Source of the DNA: Paenibacillus dokdonensis
GTDB taxonomy: Bacteria > Bacillota > Bacilli > Paenibacillales > Paenibacillaceae
Assembly (NCBI RefSeq): GCF_004916975.1
Contig: NZ_STGQ01000001.1
Coordinates: 3,031,674 to 3,095,673, forward strand
Length of the DNA stretch: 64,000 nt
Reading direction: 5' to 3'
Shown: piece by piece, positions 15,764 through 24,311 of the stretch
How the letters are laid out: each line of letters begins with the position of its first letter
Numbering within the stretch: position 1 is the first letter of the stretch
The notes under the pieces: model-generated
Told to the model about the DNA's origin: nothing
The model's input: the letters and a program-made list of their open reading frames with translations, nothing else
Databases searched by the model: none
Translations under genes and position numbers: made by a program

Positions 15764-16026
15764 CCACGATACGAATGTTCATTTTATTAGACATCAAAAT
15801 TCGAAAATCTAAAATTTTAAACACTTCCTGCACTTATATGTTTTTACCTGATGATACGCAATTTGAATAGGTCACAACATGCATGCGAATTGCCACTACC
15901 TCATAAACTCGTATATACATCAGCTCAGAAGCTATTTGAAAATTTGGTGAAGCTCACCACCAATGGTACTGCTTGTACTTACATGATCACCGGTGAAATG
16001 GAAAGAGCCTTAGGAGATGGAGCAGG

Positions 16027-17223
16027 ATGAAGATTCGTATGGCAACGGATATGAGACGTTTTTTGCAGGTCGAAGGCGCTGGCAGGATGCTGTTTACATT
16101 AATTTGCTATGGAATCGGCATGGGAATTTTAGCTCCGATGAATGCCATTTATCTGAGCGAGAGCATTGGACTGTCGAAGGTCGAAGTCGTGTCGATCTTC
16201 GTTGTATCGCTGCTGCTCAATATGGGAACGACGATTACCGTTGGACTGTTAAGCGATAAGCTGCGCAGCAGGAAAAAGCTCGCAATTGCAGCAGCTTCGT
16301 TATGCCTCGTCGGTTTGCTGGTATACATGCGTGCGGAAGGATATATTCAGGCTCTGATCGGGATGTGTATTGTGAGTGCGCCGTCCGGACTTATTATGGG
16401 ACAGTTATTCGCCTTGTCTCGGAATCATTTTTCCAGATTAGCCGGTGATATTGTGGAAATGGCGCAAATTTGGCTGCGAGCCGGGTACAGCGTCGGATTT
16501 TTTTGCGGTTTGCTTGCTGGAGCGAATTTGTATTTGATTGCAACGTTTCATGGGGTATTATGGGGCAATTTTGCAGGTTATGCGTTGCTTGTTATCATGC
16601 TGCTAACTTATCGGGAACACACGGATGAGAAGAATCAGTCCAGTCCGGGAGCGGGTGAACCGTTTTCCTTTGTCATGCTGATCGCGCTGCTGCTTCTTGC
16701 AAGCGCAGATGCCCTTCGCGGATTGTATCTGCCGCTTGTTATTAAATCATTATTCGGCAAACCGGAATACGTGTCTTATATTTGGAGTGCGCAGGCCGTA
16801 TTCGAGCTGTTGTTCATGACGATTGCCGGTTATTGGGCTGCGAAATACGGCAGCAGAAAAATCATTTTGCTCGGCGGGATCTGTGCGCTTATTACTTATT
16901 CGGTTTACGCTTTGCATTCGCCTCTGATCGTATTTTTCCTCATTCAGCCAGTTTATTCTTTCTTCGTTTCCATCTTATATGGAGTGGCTATGGGATATGT
17001 CCAGCGCATGTTTGTAGGCCGAACCGGATTCGGTTCGAGTTTGTACGTATTCATTTCATTAACGGCATCATTGATCGGATACGTGCTGCCATTATTCATT
17101 GAAGGGTATGATCCTTCCATATTCGTCATTCCGATGTCACTGGTGCTCACTTCCCTTATGATCATTTCTATTGTTCTGATTCGGGAACGCCGTTCCTCGA
17201 AGCCGTCTCAACTGCTCCAATAA
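16027..17223 (+). CDS. MFS transporter, sugar-efflux (SetA)-like
   Basis: A 398-residue, twelve-helix major facilitator. The N-terminal half carries the MFS loop as GLLSDKLRSRKKLAI, and the PSGLIMGQLFALSRNHF segment resembles the SetA/sugar-efflux branch. An internal hydrophilic loop at about 200-215 separates the halves. The substrate is unknown. The start ATG at 16027 follows AGGAG at ten bases. It stands alone, with a terminator about 100 bases downstream. The 260 bases upstream contain no clear gene. Confidence 0.75.
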   Translation: MKIRMATDMRRFLQVEGAGRMLFTLICYGIGMGILAPMNAIYLSESIGLSKVEVVSIFVVSLLLNMGTTITVGLLSDKLRSRKKLAIAAASLCLVGLLVYMRAEGYIQALIGMCIVSAPSGLIMGQLFALSRNHFSRLAGDIVEMAQIWLRAGYSVGFFCGLLAGANLYLIATFHGVLWGNFAGYALLVIMLLTYREHTDEKNQSSPGAGEPFSFVMLIALLLLASADALRGLYLPLVIKSLFGKPEYVSYIWSAQAVFELLFMTIAGYWAAKYGSRKIILLGGICALITYSVYALHSPLIVFFLIQPVYSFFVSILYGVAMGYVQRMFVGRTGFGSSLYVFISLTASLIGYVLPLFIEGYDPSIFVIPMSLVLTSLMIISIVLIRERRSSKPSQLLQ

Positions 17224-17321
17224 CGAAAAACAAGCCGCCACACTATACATCAACATGATGTTGATCTGAATAGCCGGCGGCATCCTCTTCCCGATATCGT
17301 ATAATTCGTTCTTGATTCACT

Positions 17322-17350
17322 GCTCCGGGGATTACTCTCCGGAGTTTTAT
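17322..17350 (+). terminator. Terminator downstream of MFS gene
   Basis: ACTCCGG and CCGGAGT pair around a 10-base loop and are followed by TTTTATT on the plus strand. Confidence 0.7.
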
Positions 17351-17363
17351 TGGTTCATTCAAT

Positions 17364-17885
17364 CTATTTTTCGAATCGCTTAGCACCTATTTCAATCTGC
17401 CGATTGATTTCACTCGCAATTTTTAGCTCAGGAGCATGGTCCTTCTCCCAATTATCCGGTTTAATAACCTTCCCTACTTCATTGTAATGTGGTTTACCAT
17501 CCGGGAAAATCTTTCCCATATTTGCTTCATGAACTATTGAAAAGATGGGATCTGGCTCAATCCCCATTTCCACAAAGCCTCCATTGGCAAAGTATTTAAT
17601 ATCAGTAAATGAATCCACTTGCCCGGTAAGTTTATCTTGTGGATAGGGTTTTTGAGATTGCTTCATATAAGTTTCTTTTGCGCGATCCATCAAATCGTTA
17701 AAAAACAACTCGAAACGCTCATCACTTCCAGCCGTTGCATGCAGGAGCTCAATGACTTCCTCCAAAATAAAAGCAGCACGATTGTTAGCCAATTTATCCG
17801 ACAACGGTGTTGGCATCTCTGGTGCAGGACAATTGAATGCCTGATGAAACTCTCTAACCTGTTCAAAGTTCGTCTTCTGTGTCAT
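17364..17885 (-). CDS. All-alpha NTP pyrophosphatase-like protein (MazG/PRA-PH, DR2231-like)
   Basis: A 173-residue soluble protein of the all-alpha NTP pyrophosphohydrolase fold. The metal-binding motifs are visible as AFILEEVIELLHA (about 34-46; EExxE) and DSFTDIKYFANGGFVEMGIEPDPIFSIVHEANMGK in part (about 91-125; D and E-x-x-D-like acids). The tail reading DGKPHYNEVGKVIKPDNW is characteristic of the HAD-unrelated 'PRA-PH-like' group exemplified by Deinococcus DR2231. Members hydrolyse nucleoside triphosphates such as dUTP; the substrate here is unproven. A Shine-Dalgarno AAAGGAG lies about 14 bases before the start. Confidence 0.75.
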   Translation of the reverse strand: MTQKTNFEQVREFHQAFNCPAPEMPTPLSDKLANNRAAFILEEVIELLHATAGSDERFELFFNDLMDRAKETYMKQSQKPYPQDKLTGQVDSFTDIKYFANGGFVEMGIEPDPIFSIVHEANMGKIFPDGKPHYNEVGKVIKPDNWEKDHAPELKIASEINRQIEIGAKRFEK

Positions 17886-18011
17886 TATGTAATCTATTTC
17901 TCCTTTAAAATGAAGTTAACTCTATTATAATCCATTACTGCCGATGTCGTGAAAAGCTCTTTGTTTTGCAGCTTGTCCGATTCGTACAGGTCAGTATCGG
18001 GTCACAACAGT

Positions 18012-18917
18012 TTATTCCGGATGAACACGTACTCCCCCCTGGTCTTGAAAATATTCTCTGCACCTGTCCATGAAAGCCTTCGCTGCTTGGCTCAGATAAC
18101 GGTCAGAACGGTAGATGATCGCCATACTGCGGCTTGGCGGATTCTCTTGGATACGAATCATTTGCAAATCCGGATCATTAATTTGACGTATTAATAGATT
18201 GGGCTGCACAGTCGCTCCGATGTTGGCCTTTACCAGATTGAGAATCGAAGTAGCCGAACTGGTTTCAAGAATGGAATGGAGCTGGAAGCCCTGCTGGCGT
18301 ACCGTCTCTTCCACCAAATCACGGCCGAGATACCCTTCGGGATACATGATGACGGGAAGATCCTTTAATTCCTTCAGGTCAATGCTCGTCCGGTTGGCTA
18401 AAGGATGTTTCTTTGAAACCGTCAACACATACTCCTCTCTGCATAAAGGGATGGTAACCAGCCGGTCATTCGGCTGCACATTCACGCCAATTCCGATATC
18501 GACCTCACTATCAAGCACCTGCTGGAGAATATCTATGGACGAGATCACCATCAATTTCACCTTCGGAAATTCATGATGGAAATCAATAACAAGCTGCGTA
18601 ATCCGGTAATCCAAATCAGACGGCATGATCCCCACTCTTATTTTTCCGCCATGAAGATGACGAAGATCCGCGATGGAATCCTTGACGTTTTGCAGCGTAT
18701 CCATAATTGTGGTTGCATTATTTAACAGCAGCATCCCCGCTTCGGTGAGCGCAATTTTTTTGCCGATCCGGTCAAACAGCGGCATATGAAGCTCATCCTC
18801 CAGCGCACGTATCTGCTGGCTTAATGTCGGCTGGGATACGCCGATTTTTTCCGCTGCTTTCGTAAAATGCATCTCTTCACAAACCGCCATAAAATAGTGA
18901 AGCTGACGGATTTCCAA
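18012..18917 (-). CDS. LysR-family regulator (CynR-like)
   Basis: A 301-residue LysR-type regulator. The winged HTH occupies residues 1-60 (LEIRQLHYFMAVCEEMHFTKAAEKIGVSQ in part, ending TLSQQIRALEDEL), followed by the LysR substrate-binding domain. The preferred start is TTG at 18917, because the family begins MEIRQLHYF and GGTGA lies five bases upstream; GTG at 18926 is possible. It is divergent from the CynX/NimT-type transporter gene 130 bases away, which is the typical target arrangement. The co-inducer is unknown. Confidence 0.85.
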   Translation of the reverse strand: MEIRQLHYFMAVCEEMHFTKAAEKIGVSQPTLSQQIRALEDELHMPLFDRIGKKIALTEAGMLLLNNATTIMDTLQNVKDSIADLRHLHGGKIRVGIMPSDLDYRITQLVIDFHHEFPKVKLMVISSIDILQQVLDSEVDIGIGVNVQPNDRLVTIPLCREEYVLTVSKKHPLANRTSIDLKELKDLPVIMYPEGYLGRDLVEETVRQQGFQLHSILETSSATSILNLVKANIGATVQPNLLIRQINDPDLQMIRIQENPPSRSMAIIYRSDRYLSQAAKAFMDRCREYFQDQGGVRVHPE

Positions 18918-19049
18918 ACGATTCACCAACTTTTCATAAGTAATACTAATGATAATAATAGAAATAATAGGATTGATCAATCAATACTCTTTCAGATACA
19001 CTGGATTGGACCTACCCGTTACAATGAAAATGAAAGATGGTGTTGATAC

Positions 19050-20252
19050 ATGTCACGTTTTATTTTTCTTATTATGGCCCTGTTCCTTGCTTCACTCAAT
19101 TTGCGTCCCGTTATCACATCTGTCTCTCCCTTGCTGGGGACGATACAAGATACATTAGGCATGAACGGATCCGCAGCCAGTTTGTTGACCTCCCTGCCCG
19201 TCTTGTGTATGGGTTTCTTCGCACCAGCGGCGGTCAAATTAAGCAACCGCTGGAGTCTTGAACGTACCATCACTTATTGTCTTCTGCTGATTGGCGCCGC
19301 CACAGCCGCAAGATATGTCGTAAGCTCTGCATGGCTGATGCTGGCAACCGCTTTTCTTGCCGGTGTGGGTATTGCCATTATCGGGCCGCTGCTGTCCGGA
19401 TTCATCAAGAAGAATTTTTCTAACCCTTCGGCCATCGTCGGTGTTTATTCCATGGCGCTTGTCATAGGTGCTGCCCTGGGATCCGCCTTTTCCGTGCCGC
19501 TTCAAAATACGCTGAACCATTCCTGGCAGGCTTCAGTCGCATCATGGTCAGTCCTGGCCGTCATTGCCCTTTGCTTTTGGTGGAGACCTGTCCGGAAGAC
19601 TGCAAATAGAGCAAATCCTGCCGCCGGCGATTCATCCTTAGCAGAGAACAAAGAATTAAAGCTGCCGTTAAACAATAAACGAGCTTGGCTGCTGACCTGC
19701 TTTTTCGGTCTGATGGCTTTCATGTTTTATTCACTCACCGCTTGGCTACCACCGATCGTAGAGGAAATGGGCTATGATAAACATACGGCCGGCATGATTT
19801 TGACCTTATTCACACTCGTGCAAATACCGGTCAGCTTTCTGCTCCCCATCCTCGTCAGCCGTTTTCAGCACCGGGTGGTTTGGCTAATTGGCTGCTCCAT
19901 GATGGAGCTGGTCGGCCTGCTGCTGCTTCAGTTGCCCGTGACGCCTTGGCTCACCTGCATTTTTCTGGGGATCGGCGCTGGAGGATTATTCCCCATGGCG
20001 TTAATGCTGCCTATCGATGAGTCAGCGAATATGGAAGAAGCAAGCACATTATCAGCAATGACGCAATCCGGCGGCTATATATTTGCTTCCCTGGGTCCGC
20101 TTTGCGTAGGCTTTATACATGATAATACAGGCAGTTTTCCTCCGGCGCTTCTTGGATTGACGGCCGTGGTGATCGTCATGATTGTGATTCAGTTTAAAAT
20201 CGGAAACCGAAAAATCAAACCTGTTCCATCCGGCGAAAAGGTATCTGGTTGA
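19050..20252 (+). CDS. MFS transporter of the CynX/NimT family
   Basis: A 400-residue, twelve-helix transporter. The opening (ASLNLRPVITSVSPLLGTI, about 14-32) and the GMNGSAASLLTSLPVLCMGF stretch are typical of the cyanate/2-nitroimidazole transporter family. Substrate assignment beyond that is not justified, since no cyanase gene is nearby. It is divergent from the LysR regulator gene, which probably controls it. A perfect hairpin terminator follows at 20282. Confidence 0.83.
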   Translation: MSRFIFLIMALFLASLNLRPVITSVSPLLGTIQDTLGMNGSAASLLTSLPVLCMGFFAPAAVKLSNRWSLERTITYCLLLIGAATAARYVVSSAWLMLATAFLAGVGIAIIGPLLSGFIKKNFSNPSAIVGVYSMALVIGAALGSAFSVPLQNTLNHSWQASVASWSVLAVIALCFWWRPVRKTANRANPAAGDSSLAENKELKLPLNNKRAWLLTCFFGLMAFMFYSLTAWLPPIVEEMGYDKHTAGMILTLFTLVQIPVSFLLPILVSRFQHRVVWLIGCSMMELVGLLLLQLPVTPWLTCIFLGIGAGGLFPMALMLPIDESANMEEASTLSAMTQSGGYIFASLGPLCVGFIHDNTGSFPPALLGLTAVVIVMIVIQFKIGNRKIKPVPSGEKVSG

Positions 20253-20281
20253 CTTGGGTAGAAGTATCGGCCGTAAAATGA

Positions 20282-20313
20282 AAAGAGCGAACGGATCTCT
20301 CCGTTCGCTCTTT
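20282..20313. terminator. Bidirectional terminator
   Basis: AAAGAGCGAACGGA-TCTC-TCCGTTCGCTCTTT is a perfect 14-bp stem with a 4-base loop between the convergent transporter and ankyrin genes. Confidence 0.88.
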
Positions 20314-20360
20314 CCATTTTCGGGAATTCTATCGTGACCCGTTACTGATGAACTGCCGCT

Positions 20361-21068
20361 TTATGCACCCGACTGTTGTAAAATATGTTCAATTTCGCGA
20401 TATCCACGTTTTTTAGCATGCTGCAAAGGAGTGATGCCGTCACCATCAGCAATGTGAACATCAGCACCGTGGTCGACCAGCAGCTGCACGATTTTTTGAT
20501 GCTTCTCTCCGCCGTTTCCCAGAATGACCGCTTCCAGTAAAGCCGTCCAATGCAAATTATTAATATGGTCGATGTCTATATCCGAGTGGGTAAGCAGTTC
20601 TTCAACAACCTCTACATGTCCACGTTCTGAAGCAGGGATCAGAGCAGTGCCTCCAAACCGGTTCGTAAGTTTGGTATTTGCATCGGCATCGACTGCGAGT
20701 TTTACGATGTCGAGAAAACCTTCCGCTCCGGCATACAAAAGCACATTATTTAAGTTGTGATCGCGAATATTAAGGTCTGCACCCTTTTGAATCAGTTCTT
20801 TTACTGTGTCCACCTTATTGTTATAAGTCGCTGCCATGACGGCAGTTCTTCCGCGTTCATCCACTGCATTAATGTCCGCTCCGTCTTGAAGAAGTTTCAG
20901 AACGTTTGGAGTGTCTCCTTTTTCAGCCGATAAAACGAATGGTTGATTCACCGTTTCCACCCTCTCTTCCTTGGATTGCGTTTCTTTCGCCGAACTCTGC
21001 AGAGATTCGGGAACCATTTGACATGAGGTTAGAAAAACAATGCATAAAATGATAAAAAGACGAATCAT
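20361..21068 (-). CDS. Ankyrin-repeat lipoprotein
   Basis: A 235-residue lipoprotein. The signal sequence MIRLFIILCIVFLTSC ends in a lipobox (LTS-Cys, Cys at residue 16). A short linker is followed by five to six ankyrin repeats from about residue 45 on, with repeated xTALxxAxxxGHxxxVxxLLxxGAD-type pattern (for example DERGRTAVMAATYNNKVDTV, DGITPLQHAKKRGYREIEHI). It is probably a membrane-tethered extracytoplasmic protein-binding scaffold. The ATG at 21068 is chosen over 21074 because AAGGAG lies eight bases upstream. No operon partner is evident. Confidence 0.85.
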   Translation of the reverse strand: MIRLFIILCIVFLTSCQMVPESLQSSAKETQSKEERVETVNQPFVLSAEKGDTPNVLKLLQDGADINAVDERGRTAVMAATYNNKVDTVKELIQKGADLNIRDHNLNNVLLYAGAEGFLDIVKLAVDADANTKLTNRFGGTALIPASERGHVEVVEELLTHSDIDIDHINNLHWTALLEAVILGNGGEKHQKIVQLLVDHGADVHIADGDGITPLQHAKKRGYREIEHILQQSGA

Positions 21069-21219
21069 ACACATGACTCCTTTGCCTTCTTAACGACATG
21101 CTACCATGTGCGCATCCATATGAAAAATATTAAAATCATTTGTTTTTCTTACATTTTTCATATACATATTAAACGTAAGCGAAGAGATATTATAACGATC
21201 CAAATTGGCATTAAAATTT

Positions 21220-22425
21220 TCAGGCTGATTGATCCATGTTCATGGATATATTGCGTCCCTTCCTTCCGATCCGTCTTCCCGATACGAAGCTGCTGACGAG
21301 CAGCACGAACGCTCCAAACAAATACGGTAAGTCAATATGGATATCGAATAAAATCCCCGCGAGTGCAGGTCCAAAAATATTTCCGAGACTCATGTAGGCA
21401 TTGTTCATTCCAGCCACGAAGCCCTGTTCCTCACCAGCCTCCTTGGAAAGCATGGTATTGATCGTCGGACGTAAAATATTATTGAATGTAAAGAAAAGCA
21501 TCGTTACGAACATGACATAATAGAAATTTCCCGAAAATAGCAAGAATACGAGTGATACCGCAGATAGCAGAAGCATGGCGCTGATAATTCGCTTTTCCCC
21601 GAATCGCTGCGTTATCCGGTTGGTCAATACAACTTGGTTAAACGTACCGATCAAAGAACAGACTGTTATCAGTATAGCGATATCACGTGTAGTGAATCCG
21701 TAGCCCTGTACAACGAACAGCGGAAAAATCGCCTCAAAATGTGTAAGACCAAACGTTGAGGCAAAAACAATGAGCAATAAAATAAAATAACGGGATTTCA
21801 CCGAAAGCGCAAGCTCACGAAAAACGCTCTCCCGTCTCTCAACCGATTGCTGACGCATTAGACGTATTTCCGGTGACAACGATTCCGGCAGCATTTTGAG
21901 GCTGCAACCCATGGCCAATAGTCCAATGCAAGCGGATGCGTAGAAGGGCCCCTTGATGCCAAACTCAGCAAGTAAACCCCCTACACCCGGCCCAATAATG
22001 AAACCCGATGACATCGACGCACCCAACCAAGACATTGCCTTGCTGCGCTGATCATCGGTCGTAATATCCGCTACATACGCCATAATGGATGGGACCAAGG
22101 CTGCTGAGCCTATTCCGCCAATTAAGCGCGACACGAATAATAAAGACAAATCACCGGCAAACGCCGCCAATAAATTGGAAAGGGCGAATAAAATAAGTCC
22201 GGCGACAATCATCGGTTTACGGCCGTATTTATCGGACAAATTGCCTGCAATCGGTGAAAATAGAAACTGTGTCAGACCGAAGCAGGATACCAAATATCCC
22301 GCTGCTTGACCGCCAGCTCCAAACTCCTTTAGAAGGTCCGGCAATATCGGAATGACAAGACCCGTGCCGAGCATAGCAAGAAACATGTTCAATAATAGTA
22401 ATGGAAACGCTGATTTGGATAGCAT
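21220..22425 (-). CDS. MFS multidrug/TetA-like efflux transporter
   Basis: A 401-residue, twelve-helix drug:H+ antiporter. The loop 2-3 motif is NLSDKYGRKPMIV (about 63-75), and the helix-5 signature is GPGVGGLLAEFG. The ribosome site GAGGAG is seven bases from the ATG at 22425. The overall pattern, with MLLNMFLAMLGTGLVIPILPDLL-type opening, recalls TetA and YfmO/YkuC-like pumps. The substrate is unknown. It is a single gene, divergent from the lipase gene. Confidence 0.84.
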   Translation of the reverse strand: MLSKSAFPLLLLNMFLAMLGTGLVIPILPDLLKEFGAGGQAAGYLVSCFGLTQFLFSPIAGNLSDKYGRKPMIVAGLILFALSNLLAAFAGDLSLLFVSRLIGGIGSAALVPSIMAYVADITTDDQRSKAMSWLGASMSSGFIIGPGVGGLLAEFGIKGPFYASACIGLLAMGCSLKMLPESLSPEIRLMRQQSVERRESVFRELALSVKSRYFILLLIVFASTFGLTHFEAIFPLFVVQGYGFTTRDIAILITVCSLIGTFNQVVLTNRITQRFGEKRIISAMLLLSAVSLVFLLFSGNFYYVMFVTMLFFTFNNILRPTINTMLSKEAGEEQGFVAGMNNAYMSLGNIFGPALAGILFDIHIDLPYLFGAFVLLVSSFVSGRRIGRKGRNISMNMDQSA

Positions 22426-22626
22426 CTGTTATCTCCTCTGTAGACAGAACAATTCAGTCGAACCTGGCATCTTTCCCCTTTTCCCTGTATCTTGTATGCT
22501 AACATGCGTCCTTCCTTATGGATAATATGTAAAAAATATAAGATATGAATGTATTCCATATACATCTCACACAAATAGGCACCTCTCCTTCTTCCCATTA
22601 ATATAATGCAGGAGGGAAGGGGCGGG

Positions 22627-23436
22627 ATGCAGGTGGGTACAAACAATGATCAAGAGCAAAGGGCTATCTTTCTGGCGGCTGTCTGTGGGCAGACCTATGC
22701 ACAATTTACAAATACGGACGGTTCTTTCGTTGTTCCACTGAATTATTCGGTCATCGATACCATTGAAGCGAAATCCATTACCCGTGTGTGGGAACGCTTC
22801 GGGTTCATCCTGGCATCTCCCCAGGAAATTATCATTGCCTTTCGGGGAACCAGTTCTGCAACCAATTGGATATCCGACGTTATCGCCTCACAAAAGAATT
22901 TCAAATATATTAAAGAAGACTGTCTTACACACCGCGGTTTTACTGACATTTATTCTTCCGCCCGCGGCCAAATCTTCTCAGCTCTGGGCAGATTATCTCC
23001 CGATATGACACTTTATATTACTGGTCACAGCCTCGGCGCAGCACTCGCGACATTGTGTGCTATCGATATTGCGGCCAACACCGCCTTCGTCTCACCCAAT
23101 CTGTTTACATATGGTTCTCCCCGTGTAGGCGATCCAGCCTTCTCAAAAGCCTTTACGAAGTATGTCCGGAGCAGCTGCCGCACTGCCAATCTACTGGACG
23201 TCGTAACACATACGCCCCCATCTATCTACAAGCTTCCAAGACGAGAAAAAAAATACTATTACAGTCATGTCCAGACCTCCTCGCCTCTACCTTTCCAGAA
23301 TGGATCGGTTGGTGCCAATCACGTCATTGGAAGCTATTTTGCCGAGCTCTCCAAACTCCAGCCGCAATATACCAAACAATTATGTTCAACGAATCCGGGA
23401 TTCTGTCCGGTCACTGAACTGAGAGCACAAGATTAA
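22627..23436 (+). CDS. Class 3 (Rhizomucor-type) lipase
   Basis: A 269-residue alpha/beta hydrolase. The oxyanion/first motif IIIAFRGTSS (about 77-86) and the nucleophile elbow ITGHSLGAALA (about 131-141, Ser in GHSLG) are clear; the catalytic Asp lies in NLLDVVTHTPP and the His in ANHVIGSYF. It has no signal peptide, so it is cytoplasmic or exported non-classically, as in other Paenibacillus members of this family. The start at 22627 has AGGAGG eleven bases upstream and is preferred over the ATG at 22606, which overlaps that site. Triglyceride or phospholipid ester hydrolysis is the family role. Confidence 0.85.
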   Translation: MQVGTNNDQEQRAIFLAAVCGQTYAQFTNTDGSFVVPLNYSVIDTIEAKSITRVWERFGFILASPQEIIIAFRGTSSATNWISDVIASQKNFKYIKEDCLTHRGFTDIYSSARGQIFSALGRLSPDMTLYITGHSLGAALATLCAIDIAANTAFVSPNLFTYGSPRVGDPAFSKAFTKYVRSSCRTANLLDVVTHTPPSIYKLPRREKKYYYSHVQTSSPLPFQNGSVGANHVIGSYFAELSKLQPQYTKQLCSTNPGFCPVTELRAQD

Positions 23437-23622
23437 TGAAGTCTTAGTGTGCTCCGTACATAGTCCACTTTCATTTCTCCCGGTATCAAACTTGAAATTT
23501 CATCTTCATGGAATCGTAACCCTTTCCTTTTTTGAATCTACTAATATTGAGGATGAACTTAAAGAATTTGTTTGATAAAGAAAACATGTGGTAAATACAT
23601 GTTACAAGGAGAGGATGCAATC

Positions 23623-24216
23623 ATGATTAAACAACCGGCTAAAAAAGCAGTAATCACCTTAACCATGGCAGGCGTAGTTGGCTTGAGTGCACTTGGAATC
23701 AATAATATCGTATTCCCTATACATCAGGCAGACGCTGCGGCGACAGCCAGCACAAGCAGCTATGCTTCCCAACAGGCAATCAAAACGCTGAACAGCTTTT
23801 ATAAACCCGCTTTGAAAGGACAGTTCCCCGGAGCGGTGAGCGGCCTTACGATCGGGCAAAGCACAAAACAGAACGTCATTAAAAAAATCGGCGAACCTAC
23901 GGCACCTGGAAAAAATTCTGAAGCTTTCGATCTGTACAGTGCGAATATGGGAAATCCCGGCTACGCTTTCTCGTACAAACTGAACAAGGTCCGTGAGATC
24001 CGCTACTTCGGTACTAATGTGGAACGCCAAACCAATATCGGCGGCATTACCATGAAAATGGTGAAGCAGAACTGGTTTGCTCCGAGTTCCACGACAACAT
24101 TCAAAAACGGCAAAACAACGCAAACGAAACTTACGTATATCCGTGGAGATTACAAACTGGAGTTTATCTTTAACAGCAGTACGAACCTGGATCACATTAA
24201 TCTTCTGGCAAAATAA
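23623..24216 (+). CDS. Secreted YjgB-like (DUF4309) protein
   Basis: A 197-residue exported protein. An N-terminal signal peptide (KKAVITLTMAGVVGLSALG) is cleaved near ADA/AAT at about residue 37. The conserved region has SGLTIGQSTKQNVIKKIGEP (about 77-96) and NPGYAFSYKLNKVREIRYFG, as in B. subtilis YjgB, a secreted protein of unknown function with the DUF4309 domain. The start ATG at 23623 is preceded by AAGGAGAGG. A strong terminator follows. It is a single gene. Confidence 0.8.
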   Translation: MIKQPAKKAVITLTMAGVVGLSALGINNIVFPIHQADAAATASTSSYASQQAIKTLNSFYKPALKGQFPGAVSGLTIGQSTKQNVIKKIGEPTAPGKNSEAFDLYSANMGNPGYAFSYKLNKVREIRYFGTNVERQTNIGGITMKMVKQNWFAPSSTTTFKNGKTTQTKLTYIRGDYKLEFIFNSSTNLDHINLLAK

Positions 24217-24222
24217 AACGAT

Positions 24223-24256
24223 GAAAAGACAGCGATCATCCGATCGCTGTCTTTTC
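24223..24256. terminator. Bidirectional terminator
   Basis: GAAAAGACAGCGATC (24223-24237) and GATCGCTGTCTTTTC (24242-24256) form a perfect 15-bp stem between the converging YjgB-like and sulfatase genes. Confidence 0.88.
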
Positions 24257-24311
24257 AGTTGTGCTTCGTATACCTTCGCCATATATTTCTGCACAGAGAG
24301 ACCCATTCGTT

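Noticed and set aside
13919-15807. Two copies of ATCAAAATTCRAAAA (13919 and 15793) flanking the activator gene as possible enhancer sites
   Set aside because: They are AT-rich, only weakly symmetrical and absent near the promoters at 8530 and 12877-12925, so calling them activator sites is not supported.
15875-15895. Possible fourth -24/-12 promoter (TGCATGCGAATTGCC)
   Set aside because: It lacks the essential GG of the -24 element, so it does not fit sigma-54 despite the TTGC.
23659-24306. 215-codon frame on the minus strand
   Set aside because: It overlaps the YjgB-like gene entirely in antisense and crosses a terminator; composition is Arg/Cys-rich as expected for a shadow frame.
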